The notes under the pieces: model-generated
Databases searched by the model: none
Seen by the model: only the letters and a program-made list of their open reading frames with translations
Told to the model about the DNA's origin: nothing
From: an uncultured Lachnospiraceae bacterium
Lineage (GTDB): Bacteria; Bacillota; Clostridia; Lachnospirales; Lachnospiraceae
Direction: 5' to 3'
Length of the DNA: 23,214 nucleotides
NCBI GenBank assembly: GCA_910583615.1
Contig: CAJTXP010000058.1
Location: 1 to 23,214, forward strand
Shown: positions 1 through 7,157 of the stretch, piece by piece
Layout: every line of letters starts with the position of its first letter
Numbering within the stretch: the stretch's first letter is position 1
Translations under genes and position numbers: made by a program

Positions 1-188
1 AGCCTCTTCGTAGGCGGCGACATATCCTTGAACCCCTGCCCGAACGGGACCACCGCAAACCCAAGCCCCTCCAGGTTCTGAACCATCTGCACCGCTCCCC
101 ACCGGTCAAAAGCAATCTCCTTTATGTGAAACTTCTTCCCCAAATCGTCTATAAAGCTCTCAATCTCCAAGTCAATGCTCAACTCCAT
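1..188 (-). pseudogene. Phage relic: polymerase start joined to terminase large-subunit C-terminal part (runs off the window edge)
   Basis: An open frame starts at the ATG ending at 188, behind an AGGAGG-like site, and runs 62 codons to the window edge without a stop. After the first ten or so residues it reads FIDDLGKKF, KEIAFDRWGAVQMVQNLEG and VVPFGQGFKDMSPPTK, which I recognise as the C-terminal nuclease part of phage terminase large subunits (normally more than 500 residues). The first residues, MELSIDLEI, instead resemble the start of the phage DNA polymerase that usually follows DUF2815, and the DUF2815 remnant does lie just upstream. I infer a large deletion that joined the polymerase start to the terminase. 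The terminase identity is solid; the polymerase origin of the first ten residues is only suggestive. The gene continues beyond the window, so its true end is unknown. Confidence 0.65.
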
Positions 189-260
189 CACATAGCTCCC
201 TTCCTCCTGTAATTCTCCTCAACGGGAAACGGGCGGCAGTCCCCCACCGCCCCCACAAAT

Positions 261-470
261 CTATCCCAGGAAATCTTCCTCGTCATCCACTTCCACCGCG
301 TCAAAATCATCCTCGGCGTTCGTCCTCCCGCCCAAAGATTCCCCGTCCCGCAGCTTCTGGATATTCCCCAGCCCCGCCGCAATACCATGGTTCCCGTTGC
401 TGTTGAACCCGTAAAAATTCACACTGATCCGCCCATAACACCCGGAATACACCTCCGACTGGTCCAGGAT
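261..470 (-). pseudogene. C-terminal remnant of phage DUF2815 (ssDNA-binding-like) protein
   Basis: The frame reads DQSEVYSGCYGRISVNFY, then GIAAGLGNIQKLRDGESLGG, and ends in an acidic tail (DDEEDFLG) at a TAG at 261-263. This is the conserved C-terminal third of DUF2815 proteins, phage replication-module proteins of about 180-200 residues regarded as single-strand DNA binding. The N-terminal two thirds are missing: upstream of about 470 the sequence switches to an unrelated coding sequence on the opposite strand. The phage order DUF2815 then polymerase start (188) is kept, which supports a once-complete replication module. No start codon suits this piece, so it is a relic. Confidence 0.7.
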
Positions 471-474
471 GCAG

Positions 475-507
475 CTTATCCCTCTGCTGGCGAACCTGTT
501 CGGTTAA
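475..507 (+). pseudogene. Last ten codons of a Maff2-type conjugative-element membrane peptide
   Basis: The plus-strand frame reads LIPLLANLFG followed by TAA at 505-507. Ending in a hydrophobic LIPLL..LF motif directly before a VirB6/TrbL-like gene is the arrangement I know from Maff2-family genes of clostridial conjugative transposons. Everything upstream of about 475 belongs to the minus-strand phage remnant, so only the tail of this gene survives. The call rests on ten residues plus the neighbouring gene. Confidence 0.4.
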
Positions 508-521
508 GGCAGGATTAGCCT

Positions 522-1007
522 ATGCTGAACATCCTCGACATAATCCAAGACTGGATCAAAGAAATCCTCCGGGACTGCATTATGGGCAACCTGGACGGGA
601 TGTTTAACCAGATCAACAGCGAAGTCGGGGAGGTTGCGGCGAATGTGGGGACGACCCCGGCGGCATGGAACGCCGGGGTCTTTTCCATGATCCGCAATCT
701 GAGCGATACAGTCGTAGTGCCGGTTGCGGGGATCATCTTAACCTTTGTCCTGTGCTACGAACTGATTTCGATGCTGATGGAAAAGAACAACTTCCACGAC
801 TTTGAAACCTTTGCACTGTATAAGTGGATTCTGAAAGTGTTCGTGGCGGTCTATCTGGTCACGCACACCTTTGACATTACAATGGCAATCTTTGAAGTGG
901 CGCAAAATGTGGTGCAGCAGAGCGCCGGCGTGATTACAGGCACGACCAGCATAGACTTTGCGGCGGCGCTGGGCGATGTTGCCGCCCAACTGGAAAGCCG
1001 ATGTTGA
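522..1007 (+). pseudogene. Truncated VirB6/TrbL-like conjugal transfer membrane protein
   Basis: The gene starts with ATG at 522 behind GGCAGGA and encodes 161 residues. It resembles the polytopic VirB6/TrbL-like subunit of the mating-pair channel in Gram-positive conjugative elements, normally near 280-300 residues. Visible features are an amphipathic N-terminus, a membrane segment at about residues 66-88 (VVPVAGIILTFVLCYELI) and another at about 107-136. The relatives continue past IDFAAALGDVAAQLE with four or more further helices. Here the frame ends after a few unrelated residues (SRC), where the sequence passes into a minus-strand gene start. The missing C-terminal half means it cannot work as a channel. 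Its start is intact and follows the Maff2-like tail with the usual spacing. Confidence 0.65.
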
Positions 1008-1011
1008 TACG

Positions 1012-1066
1012 GAAGGGTATTGACTTTCCGGCTCTGGGGCGGCGTCAGCCGCTTGATCTCGCTCAT
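1012..1066 (-). pseudogene. First codons of a Cys_rich_VLP-type conjugative-element gene
   Basis: The minus strand starts with ATG at 1066 and reads MSEIKRLTPPQSRKVNTL. That is the N-terminus I know from Cys_rich_VLP proteins of clostridial conjugative elements, which should go on into a cysteine-rich segment. Instead the sequence changes at about 1012 into the reverse complement of the truncated VirB6-like gene. Its ATG overlaps the TGA of the preceding frame (ATGA), the usual sign of coupled genes in the source element. Confidence 0.5.
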
Positions 1067-1733
1067 ACCTCGTCGGCGGGGTAAAGGGCAAGCCCCGCAA
1101 ACTCCGCTTCGGTCATGTGTACCACTTTGGCAAAGGTCATCAGCTGGACAAGCTTCTCCCGGCGCACTTTTGCCTGTAAGACCGTAATCTGCTTTTGCAG
1201 TTCCTGCCTGCGCCTGTCCCGCTCCACTGACTCTTTCAGCGTTTCGCCCGCGCCGGGAGTCAGCGTTTTCCCCGGCGATTTGCCGGACAAAGTTTTCGTA
1301 CGCCCGGTCAGTGGTAAGCCCGTCCAATTTCAGCGGCAGAGCGGCTTCTTCCATCCAATCGGTGTGGTAGTAGCTGCCCACCTAAGGCGTTCGTCCCACT
1401 GCCCGCCGCCTCTTTGTAGGCCGTCCATGCCTGATATTTGCCCTCATACTCCAGCAAAAACAGGATATGGTAGGGTATCTCCTTATCAATCTGCCGCAAA
1501 ACGGCCTCGTCTAACTGCGGTGCAGACAGGCAGATCTCGATAACTTCGATTTCCGTCACCGCCTCCCTGGCGGCAAGGTTCATCGTGGCGGGAGCGATCT
1601 TGTTCCGCCACCAGATCACCTTGATCTGTTCCACAAAGATACGCTTCAGCGCCGGGGAAACGGTGAGATTTTCATAAAACTTCTGCTTTGGAATACGCCG
1701 GTTGAATTCGGTGCTTTTGGGCAGACCGAACAT
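1063..1733 (-). pseudogene. Frameshifted DUF4391 gene with a foreign C-terminal tail
   Basis: Translation starts at ATG 1733 behind AAGGAGG and begins MFGLPKSTEFNRRIPK, followed by HILFLLEYEGKYQAWTAYKE, typical of DUF4391 proteins (about 220 residues). These are usually encoded between an SNF2-type helicase and a type III-like DNA methyltransferase in defence islands. The frame breaks near 1385, where two bases seem lost. It resumes with GSYYHTDWMEEAALPLKLDG and breaks again near 1283, where an extra A appears in GAAAACG. It then continues in the 1063-1290 frame through LTPGAGETLKESVERDRRR. After QAKVRREK the expected DUF4391 end is replaced by about 29 residues ending GLALYPADEV, which overlap the Cys_rich_VLP start and so probably come from the conjugative element. 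With two frame breaks and a chimeric end it is not functional as read. Confidence 0.7.
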
Positions 1734-1746
1734 AGGCCGCGCCTCC

Positions 1747-2362
1747 TTATTTGACCACCAGGAAACAGATCAGTTCAAAATCATCTTCGGATGCTTCGAC
1801 CATATCAATGCCAGCCAGGCCGTATGTTTCATAGTCATCAATGGCTTTGATTGTCCCGGTGATCAGGTCAAGAATCCGGGTGAGCGTCAGGTTGAAGGAG
1901 TACACGGAGCTTTCCAGCCGTTTTAAGAGATTGATGCTCATCAGCCGCCGGATGCCCTGTTCACGCCCTTGCTGAGTAAGGTTGTTGCCCTTGTTGTGCG
2001 TGAGGTCGATATACTTGGCGATTTTGCTTGGAAAGATGTAGTTTGACGGTGTATAAATACACAAACTCAGCTGGGTCAGCAGTTCAAATATTCGATGTGC
2101 CGCCGGGAGCGGGCAATCGTCACACTGTCCAGTAGTTCAAAGAAATCAAAGTCCAAGGTGCGGAGCAGGGCATCGGTGGTGCGTGCGTCCGGGTCGAGCT
2201 TGCTCCAGGCATTAAACGATTTCTGGGCCTGTCGGAAAATCTCGTCAATAGGCTTTTTTGTGTCCAGCGCCTCATTGATGAAATCTGGATTGCCCTCATA
2301 GGCAATAGCAGGCTGGTTTTTGAGGTCAGTAAAGAGGTTATTGACCGGCATTGCGGACACCT
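1747..2362 (-). pseudogene. Relic of an SNF2-type helicase of a defence island
   Basis: Two fragments of one large helicase (normally about 1000 residues) are present. The first (2360 down to about 2097) reads AMPVNNLFTDLKNQPAIAYE, a variant of the TATPVNN motif of SNF2 helicases, then FDFFELLDSVTIARSRRHIE. The second (about 2095 to the stop at 1747) reads IYTPSNYIFPSKIAKYIDLT, then LMSINLLKRLESSVYSFN, matching the conserved KRLESSVYAF region before the C-terminus. The Walker A and DEAD-box part is absent, and about 40-60 residues are missing between the fragments at about 2095, where the frame also changes. The stop lies 13 bases before the DUF4391 ATG, the operon order seen in intact systems. 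The first residues upstream of AMPVNN run into a stop near 2370, which marks the truncation point. Confidence 0.7.
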
Positions 2363-2473
2363 GCGCGAATCACCTTGTCTGATACACTCTGAAGGCTATA
2401 CCTATACAAATTGCATTATACACTACCCGCCTCCGGAAAACAATTCCTCTTTCCCTAAAGTTCCAAGACTTGT

Positions 2474-2533
2474 CGTAGTTCGTAAGTTATCACAAAAATG
2501 CTTGCATTTATTTGTGATAACCTTAGAACTATG
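2474..2533. repeat. 60-bp near-perfect palindrome
   Basis: Left arm 2474-2496 and right arm 2511-2533 pair almost throughout; the core GTTATCACAAA / TTTGTGATAAC is perfect, and 17 of 20 bases match between 2477-2496 and 2511-2530. The 14-base spacer is itself palindromic (AATGC-TT-GCATT). It lies about 100 bases outside the helicase relic. It could be a recombinase site at the end of the decayed element, a regulator site, or a transcription end; there is no strong T-run after it on either strand. Confidence 0.6.
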
Positions 2534-2550
2534 ATTTTTGCCGTTACGTT

Positions 2551-2619
2551 ACTTTTCACACGTCGGCCAGTGTTCAGCCTGGTGGAGGCAGGCGTCCGGG
2601 CAGCGTAGATGTGAAAAGT
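2551..2619. repeat. 10-bp inverted repeat around a GC-rich 49-base segment
   Basis: ACTTTTCACA (2551-2560) and TGTGAAAAGT (2610-2619) are perfect inverted copies. The enclosed 49 bases are clearly richer in G and C than the A/T-rich flanks. No open frame of interest lies inside. It sits directly after the long palindrome, so both may belong to one element end or regulatory region. Confidence 0.5.
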
Positions 2620-2660
2620 ATCCCTTTAAACAGAAATTTACCGGATATCTCCGAAAAAAA

Positions 2661-2689
2661 TTGCACTTTATCTCTTCATTCTGTATAGT
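2661..2689 (+). promoter_or_regulatory. Sigma-A-type promoter for the small gene at 2725
   Basis: TTGCAC (2661-2666) and TATAGT (2684-2689) are separated by exactly 17 bases, giving an expected start near 2696. The small coding sequence at 2725 follows directly. Confidence 0.55.
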
Positions 2690-2724
2690 TATGGTAGAGG
2701 ACAGGAAGAAAGCGAGGGATGAAA

Positions 2725-2832
2725 ATGGCGTTGGAGGAACAGAAACAGATCGCCATTGACTACTATGTTAATCTAATGAGAATTAAGGCTCATGAAACCG
2801 GAGAAAACAGGGAATTATATAAACGGCACTAA
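2725..2832 (+). CDS. Small 35-residue protein of unknown function
   Basis: The frame MALEEQKQIAIDYYVNL... ends in ELYKRH at TAA 2830-2832. The ATG at 2725 is preferred over the ATG at 2719 because the site GAGGG (2714-2718) is six bases from the former and touches the latter. A sigma-A-like promoter lies at 2661-2689. The peptide is hydrophilic and helical-looking, with no signal peptide or membrane segment. I do not recognise the family. It could be the front part of a longer protein of the neighbouring mobile element cut short by the repeat that begins at 2820. It is very short, so coding is plausible but unproven. Confidence 0.4.
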   Translation: MALEEQKQIAIDYYVNLMRIKAHETGENRELYKRH

Positions 2833-2871
2833 ATTCCTGCACTCATAGTTCCCGGTCTCCAGTGCCGTTTA
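2820..2871. repeat. 11-bp inverted repeat overlapping the end of the small gene
   Basis: TAAACGGCACT (2820-2830) and AGTGCCGTTTA (2861-2871) are perfect inverted copies with a 30-base loop. The left arm includes the last codons of the small gene. It could be a weak transcription end (the right arm is followed by TCATACTTTT) or a recombination end. Confidence 0.45.
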
Positions 2872-2992
2872 TCATACTTTTCCGGCAATTTTTAAACACC
2901 GGATATATAGATTACCAGATAAAGATTGCCAGAGTGAAACTTTCCACTTTCGGCATTGATGTATCTGAACTCGAATTTTAATATGGACTGTT

Positions 2993-3040
2993 ACGGGACT
3001 GCCGCAAATTTTATGGCAGTCCCGTTCTGTTTTAATTTTT
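2993..3040 (+). terminator. Rho-independent terminator between convergent genes
   Basis: ACGGGACTGCC (2993-3003) and GGCAGTCCCGT (3015-3025) form a perfect 11-bp stem with an 11-base loop, followed on the plus strand by TCTGTTTTAATTTTT. The hairpin also lies just after the stop of the minus-strand binding-protein gene, where it can act as a transcript end, though the T-run on that side is poor. Confidence 0.75.
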
Positions 3041-4654
3041 ATCCAGATCCGCCGTGATCTCATAATAATCGCATGGATGCGCCACCAGCCCGGTCACGCC
3101 CTCGCCGGACACCATGGACATCCGTAGGTGGGAAGCGAAAACAAAGCTGTTGTCATTAAGGAGCGCCTGGGTCATCCGGGTTGCCAGCTCTGCGCGTTCC
3201 TCTGCGTCAAACGTCCGGCTCATCTGCTCTTCCAGCGTCTCCAGCTCGTCGCTGTGGTAGTTGCCGCGGTTCTTGGACGATGCGTCCAGACAGTGGGTCG
3301 TAAAGAAGAACTCCGGATCGCCGGTGGGCGCGGTCACAAACGCGCTGGCATAGATATCCCAGTCTCCGCTGTCAATAAAATCCAGATGGTTCGCCGTACA
3401 GATCACCTGAAGATCGATGCCGATCTCCTTCATAGTCGCCTGCGCGCTTTCCGCCAGAAGCGGAAGCTCCTGTCGGCTGGGATAGGTCAGCCAGCGAAGG
3501 GTCAGCTTCTGTCCATTCCTGTCCACATAACCGTCCCCGTCCGTATCGGTCCATCCCGCCTCTGCCAGAAGCGCTCTGGACGCTTCCGGATCAAAGGGCT
3601 GCGCCGTAACCGTATCATCCCCATAAGCAAAACTTGCCGGGAACGGCCCCACTGCCGGACTGCCGTTTCCGTTCATGAGCACTCTTGTAAATCCTTCCTT
3701 ATCGATAGCGCCGGCAATGGCTCTGCGTACACCGGCGTCCTGAAGCGCTTCTGTCTCGTAATTCATGGCGCCAAAAAAGGATCGGGATGTCTCGCAGGAA
3801 GAGATCGTATACGGCGCGCTTTCAAAAAGCAGCAGGCTCGCATACGGAAGCCCGTACGCGCCGTCCAGTTCTCCCGACTGCATGGCCATGGTCATAGTAT
3901 CGCCGTCGGAAATCGTCTGTACATAGATCGTATCCAGATGGGGCATGCCGTCCCAGTAGTTTTCATTCTTCACCAGCGTCAGGCCCTTGTCGGTCTCCAC
4001 CAGCGTCGCACGGTAGGGACCGGTACCGGTGACATTGCCGTCGTCCGTGATCCCGGCTTCCATATCGATGATGCAGCCATAGGGTTCCGCCAGATAATTG
4101 ATCAGCGCCGGCACCGGCACTTCGGTCCGAATCGTCAGTTTCTGTCCGTCCGCCGTGATCTCATGAATCTTCAGGTCGCCGGCCGCGCGCTCGTGCACTT
4201 CGGTCAGATGATCCAGGCATTCCTTGACCGCCTGGGCGTCCAGAGCGCGTCCGCTGGTAAAAGCCACCCCGTCCCGCAGCGTGATCTCCCAGGTCGTCTC
4301 GTCCACATTCGTATATTCCGTCGCCAGCCATGGTTCCGCTTCCATGGCGTCCGAATACTTGAACAGTGTCTCCCCGATGCCGTAACGGATACAGGCCCAT
4401 CCGGAATAACCGTTATGAGGATTCACATCGGACTCGTCATTCTCCGCATTGAAGGTCGTGTCTCCGAAGTAGAACACCTTCTCTCCTTCTGCCGCTGTCG
4501 TTTCGTGTGAATCGTTCCCCGCAGCCTGCGTGCCATCTGCCGCATCCTCTGCAGGCGCAGAAGTTCCGCTTCCGCAGCCTGCCAGAAGCCCTGCGCCCAT
4601 CGTCACTGCAAGCAGCGACACACAGATCGTTTTCCATATACTTTTTTTCTTCAT
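3032..4654 (-). CDS. Family 5 extracellular solute-binding lipoprotein (NikA/Opp type)
   Basis: This 540-residue protein captures the substrate outside the cell for the ABC importer encoded upstream. Its signal peptide begins MKKKSIWKT and ends in the lipobox LLAGC, so Cys27 should be lipidated and anchored to the membrane. The body has family 5 hallmarks: WEITLRDGVAFTSGRALDA, GTGPYRATLVETDKG, NENYWDGMPHLDTI and RRAIAGAIDKEGF. Overall it looks closer to NikA/CntA-type metal or metallophore binders than to large OppA proteins, but the ligand cannot be read from the sequence. I chose the ATG at 4654 because AGGAA precedes it and the signal peptide begins there; an in-frame start at 4747 would add 31 residues before the signal. 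It is the last gene of a five-gene operon, 94 bases after the second ATPase, and a terminator hairpin follows. Confidence 0.9.
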   Translation of the reverse strand: MKKKSIWKTICVSLLAVTMGAGLLAGCGSGTSAPAEDAADGTQAAGNDSHETTAAEGEKVFYFGDTTFNAENDESDVNPHNGYSGWACIRYGIGETLFKYSDAMEAEPWLATEYTNVDETTWEITLRDGVAFTSGRALDAQAVKECLDHLTEVHERAAGDLKIHEITADGQKLTIRTEVPVPALINYLAEPYGCIIDMEAGITDDGNVTGTGPYRATLVETDKGLTLVKNENYWDGMPHLDTIYVQTISDGDTMTMAMQSGELDGAYGLPYASLLLFESAPYTISSCETSRSFFGAMNYETEALQDAGVRRAIAGAIDKEGFTRVLMNGNGSPAVGPFPASFAYGDDTVTAQPFDPEASRALLAEAGWTDTDGDGYVDRNGQKLTLRWLTYPSRQELPLLAESAQATMKEIGIDLQVICTANHLDFIDSGDWDIYASAFVTAPTGDPEFFFTTHCLDASSKNRGNYHSDELETLEEQMSRTFDAEERAELATRMTQALLNDNSFVFASHLRMSMVSGEGVTGLVAHPCDYYEITADLDKN

Positions 4655-4748
4655 GTTCCTGTATTCCTTTCTTTCATGCCAATCATGGATTGATTCCTCA
4701 ACATTTGGCACCTCTCTGCCTGCACCGGGCTTTCGACCGCCTGTCACA

Positions 4749-5504
4749 TCAGAAAACCGACTCCACCAGCATTCTGGTGTACGTGTCCTTCGGATGCAGG
4801 ATCACTTCATCCGGAACTCCCTGTTCCACAATGTTTCCTTTATACATGACCAGCACCCGGTCACAGATCTTCTGCACCAGCGCCAGATCATGACAGATCA
4901 AAAGCAGCGAAAGCCCCTGCTCCTTCTGCAGTTTCTTTAAAAGTTCCACGATCTGCGCCTGCACCGTCACATCCAGCGAGCTGGTCGCCTCATCGCAGAT
5001 AATCAGTTCCGGAGCAGGCGCAAGCGCTCTGGCTATAGCCGCCCGCTGACACTGACCGCCGCTGACCTGGTGGGGACAGCGGGACGCAAATTCCCGATCA
5101 AGCTCCACCATGTCCAGAAGCTCATACATCCGTTCCTTTGCCCGGGCTTTCAGCATGCCCTGATTGCGCATGCTCTCCATGATGCCGTCCCCGAGCGAAC
5201 GTCTCGGATCAAAGGAATCCTGGGGAGTCTGGAATACCATCTGGATCTTCTGATAAAGCTTCCGTTCCTGCCTGCCCTTCAGGAACAGCGTCTCCTCTCC
5301 GTCCAGCAGGACGCTTCCTTCATCCGGCGCGGTCAGATGGGTAATGATCTTCGCCGTTGTGCTCTTGCCGCAGCCGCTTTCGCCCACCAGCCCCAGACAC
5401 TCTCCTTCGTTCACATCAAAACTGACGTTGTTCACGGCTACAAAAGGAACCTTATTTTTATAAAATGTTTTTTTCAGTCCTTTTACTTCCAGTAATTTCT
5501 GCAT
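4749..5504 (-). CDS. Opp/Nik-type ABC importer ATPase, second (NikE/OppF position)
   Basis: This 251-residue cytoplasmic ATPase drives the importer together with the ATPase encoded four bases upstream. It shows Walker A GESGCGKST (residues 41-49), the Q-loop at VFQTP, the signature VSGGQCQR (148-155) and Walker B with LIICDEATSSLD (168-179), followed by the switch His in ICHDL. The C-terminal HPKDTYTRMLVESVF is typical of the Dpp/Opp/Nik subfamily. The length is nearer the short NikD/NikE-type ATPases than OppD/F of about 310-330 residues, which also carry an iron-sulfur-type C-terminal extension. All catalytic residues are present. The ATG is preceded by AGAGG, and the gene lies inside the operon. 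Confidence 0.92.
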   Translation of the reverse strand: MQKLLEVKGLKKTFYKNKVPFVAVNNVSFDVNEGECLGLVGESGCGKSTTAKIITHLTAPDEGSVLLDGEETLFLKGRQERKLYQKIQMVFQTPQDSFDPRRSLGDGIMESMRNQGMLKARAKERMYELLDMVELDREFASRCPHQVSGGQCQRAAIARALAPAPELIICDEATSSLDVTVQAQIVELLKKLQKEQGLSLLLICHDLALVQKICDRVLVMYKGNIVEQGVPDEVILHPKDTYTRMLVESVF

Positions 5505-5508
5505 CTTA

Positions 5509-6291
5509 TCAGCCTCTGTTGATCCGAAGCACCGAGCCGATCAGCTTCTTCGTATATGTTTTCTCTGGATGATGGATAATATTCTCTGTCCTTCCATATT
5601 CCACAATCCGGCCCTGATACATGACTGCGATCCGGTCCGCCATATATTCCGCCATGCCAATGTTGTGGGTGACAACAACAATCCCCGTGCCGTAGAGATC
5701 CCGCATTTTCATCATTTCCCGCACCACCTGCGCCTGCACCGTCACATCCAGCGCACTGGTTGGCTCGTCCGCAAAAAGAAGCGCCGGCCTCAGCACCATA
5801 GCCATCATGATCCCCACTCTCTGGTTCATACCCCCGGACAGTTCAAAGGGATAGCTGTTCAGGATCCGTTCTCCGTCGTTTAAGCGCATCTTGTCAAAAA
5901 GCTCCAGCGCCCGATCCCGTACTTCCTCCCGGCTGGCCTTCTCATGCTGACAGACGCTTTCAAAGAGCTGATCTTTGATACTGCGGATGGGGCAGAGCGA
6001 CGCTTCTGTATTCTGGAAGATCATACCCATGGCCGGTCCTCTCATCCTGCGAAGCGCTTCCGCGCCGGCAGCAGTGACACTTTCTCCTTTGTAATAAATG
6101 TCACCCCCGGTCACGGCTCCGGTATTTTCCAGAAGCCCCATGGCCGCTTTAATCACCGTACTTTTACCGCTTCCAGACTCTCCGACGATCCCAAGGATCT
6201 CGCCCGGTTCCAGCTGAAGGGACACATCATGCACCACGGCTTTTCCGTTATAGCTCACTTCCAAACGCTGTACATCCAGTAACGGCGCCAT
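5509..6291 (-). CDS. Opp/Nik-type ABC importer ATPase, first (NikD/OppD position)
   Basis: This 260-residue ATPase pairs with the next gene's product. It has Walker A GESGSGKST (residues 37-45), the Q-loop IFQNTEASL, the signature LSGGMNQRV (151-159) and Walker B LLFADEPTSALD (171-182). LSGGM instead of LSGGQ is common in the D subunits of this family. The C-terminus HPEKTYTKKLIGSVL is the usual family end. An in-frame ATG at 6348 would add 19 residues within the preceding gene. I chose 6291 because GGGAGGTGAG lies just before it and it begins the conserved domain. The gap to the upstream permease stop is four bases, indicating coupled translation. Confidence 0.92.
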   Translation of the reverse strand: MAPLLDVQRLEVSYNGKAVVHDVSLQLEPGEILGIVGESGSGKSTVIKAAMGLLENTGAVTGGDIYYKGESVTAAGAEALRRMRGPAMGMIFQNTEASLCPIRSIKDQLFESVCQHEKASREEVRDRALELFDKMRLNDGERILNSYPFELSGGMNQRVGIMMAMVLRPALLFADEPTSALDVTVQAQVVREMMKMRDLYGTGIVVVTHNIGMAEYMADRIAVMYQGRIVEYGRTENIIHHPEKTYTKKLIGSVLRINRG

Positions 6292-6295
6292 GCGC

Positions 6296-7156
6296 TCACC
6301 TCCCTCTCTGCCTGGGATCCAGGATATCCCGCACCGTATCTCCGGCAAGATTAAAGATCATCACCGTCAGGAAAATCGTAGTGCCCGGCGCCAGGATCAC
6401 CCATGGCGAGGTCTGCAGCATGCTCCTTCCGTTGCTCATCATGGAACCCCACTCCGCGGTGGGCGGCGTTGCGCCCAGTCCAAGAAAAGACAGGCCGGCA
6501 ATCTCCATGATCATGGTCCCGATGTCCAGTACCGCCGTCACAACAACCGTACCGGCGATATTCGGTACGATATGTTTGAAAATCATTTGAAGCGTTCCCG
6601 AACCGGACAGCTTCGCCGCCGCCATATAGGGCGTACTCTTGATCGTCAGCACCTGGCTTCTGGCAATCCTCGCGTATTTCGGCCAGGAGATACAGGCCAG
6701 CGCCACCACTGCATTCATAATACCGCCTCTCATCACGCTGGCCACCGCAATCGCGAACACCATCCCCGGAAACGCCAGAAAAACATCAGACAGTCTCATC
6801 AGAAACGAATCCAGCTTTCCGCCGTGAAAGCCGCAGATGATTCCCACTGTGCTTCCGATCCCCGTGATCACCAGCACCAGCAGCAGCGCGGAAAAAACCG
6901 TGGACCGGGACCCCATGATGACACGGGAAAGCATATCTCTTCCGTAGCGGTCCGTTCCCAGAAGATGCGCTCCGCCCGGCGGCAGCAGCGCGCTCCCCAG
7001 ATCCTGTTCATATGGATCATACGGAACCAGATACGGCGCAAACACAGCCGTCAGAACGACTCCCACGGCCAGTGCCCCAAAAATGATCATCTTCCGCTTT
7101 GTATGATCTTTCACCACTTTTTGTTTCCGTATTGTAATCTTCTGTTTTTCTGTCAT
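6296..7156 (-). CDS. ABC importer permease, second (NikC/DppC type)
   Basis: This 286-residue inner-membrane protein forms half of the translocation channel. After a basic N-terminus with a first helix (MIIFGALAVGVVLTAVFAPYL) come the DppC/NikC hallmarks LGTDRYGRDMLSRVIMGSR and the EAA-loop region YMAAAKLSGSGTLQMIFKHI, then GLSFLGLGATPPTAEWGSM. About six membrane helices are visible and the length is normal for the family. I chose ATG 7156 over 7165: AGGAGG touches the latter and is nine bases from the former. The preceding gene's TGA is one base from this ATG (TGACATG), so the two permeases are tightly coupled. Confidence 0.92.
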   Translation of the reverse strand: MTEKQKITIRKQKVVKDHTKRKMIIFGALAVGVVLTAVFAPYLVPYDPYEQDLGSALLPPGGAHLLGTDRYGRDMLSRVIMGSRSTVFSALLLVLVITGIGSTVGIICGFHGGKLDSFLMRLSDVFLAFPGMVFAIAVASVMRGGIMNAVVALACISWPKYARIARSQVLTIKSTPYMAAAKLSGSGTLQMIFKHIVPNIAGTVVVTAVLDIGTMIMEIAGLSFLGLGATPPTAEWGSMMSNGRSMLQTSPWVILAPGTTIFLTVMIFNLAGDTVRDILDPRQRGR

Positions 7157-7157
7157 G

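Noticed and set aside
2538..2759. Plus-strand frame of 73 codons
   Set aside because: It runs through the inverted repeats and the promoter of the small gene, without ribosome site or recognisable residues.
3128..4510. Long plus-strand open frame of 460 codons
   Set aside because: It lies entirely opposite the binding-protein gene, has no ribosome site, and its residues show no known domain; it is the antisense shadow of a GC-rich gene.
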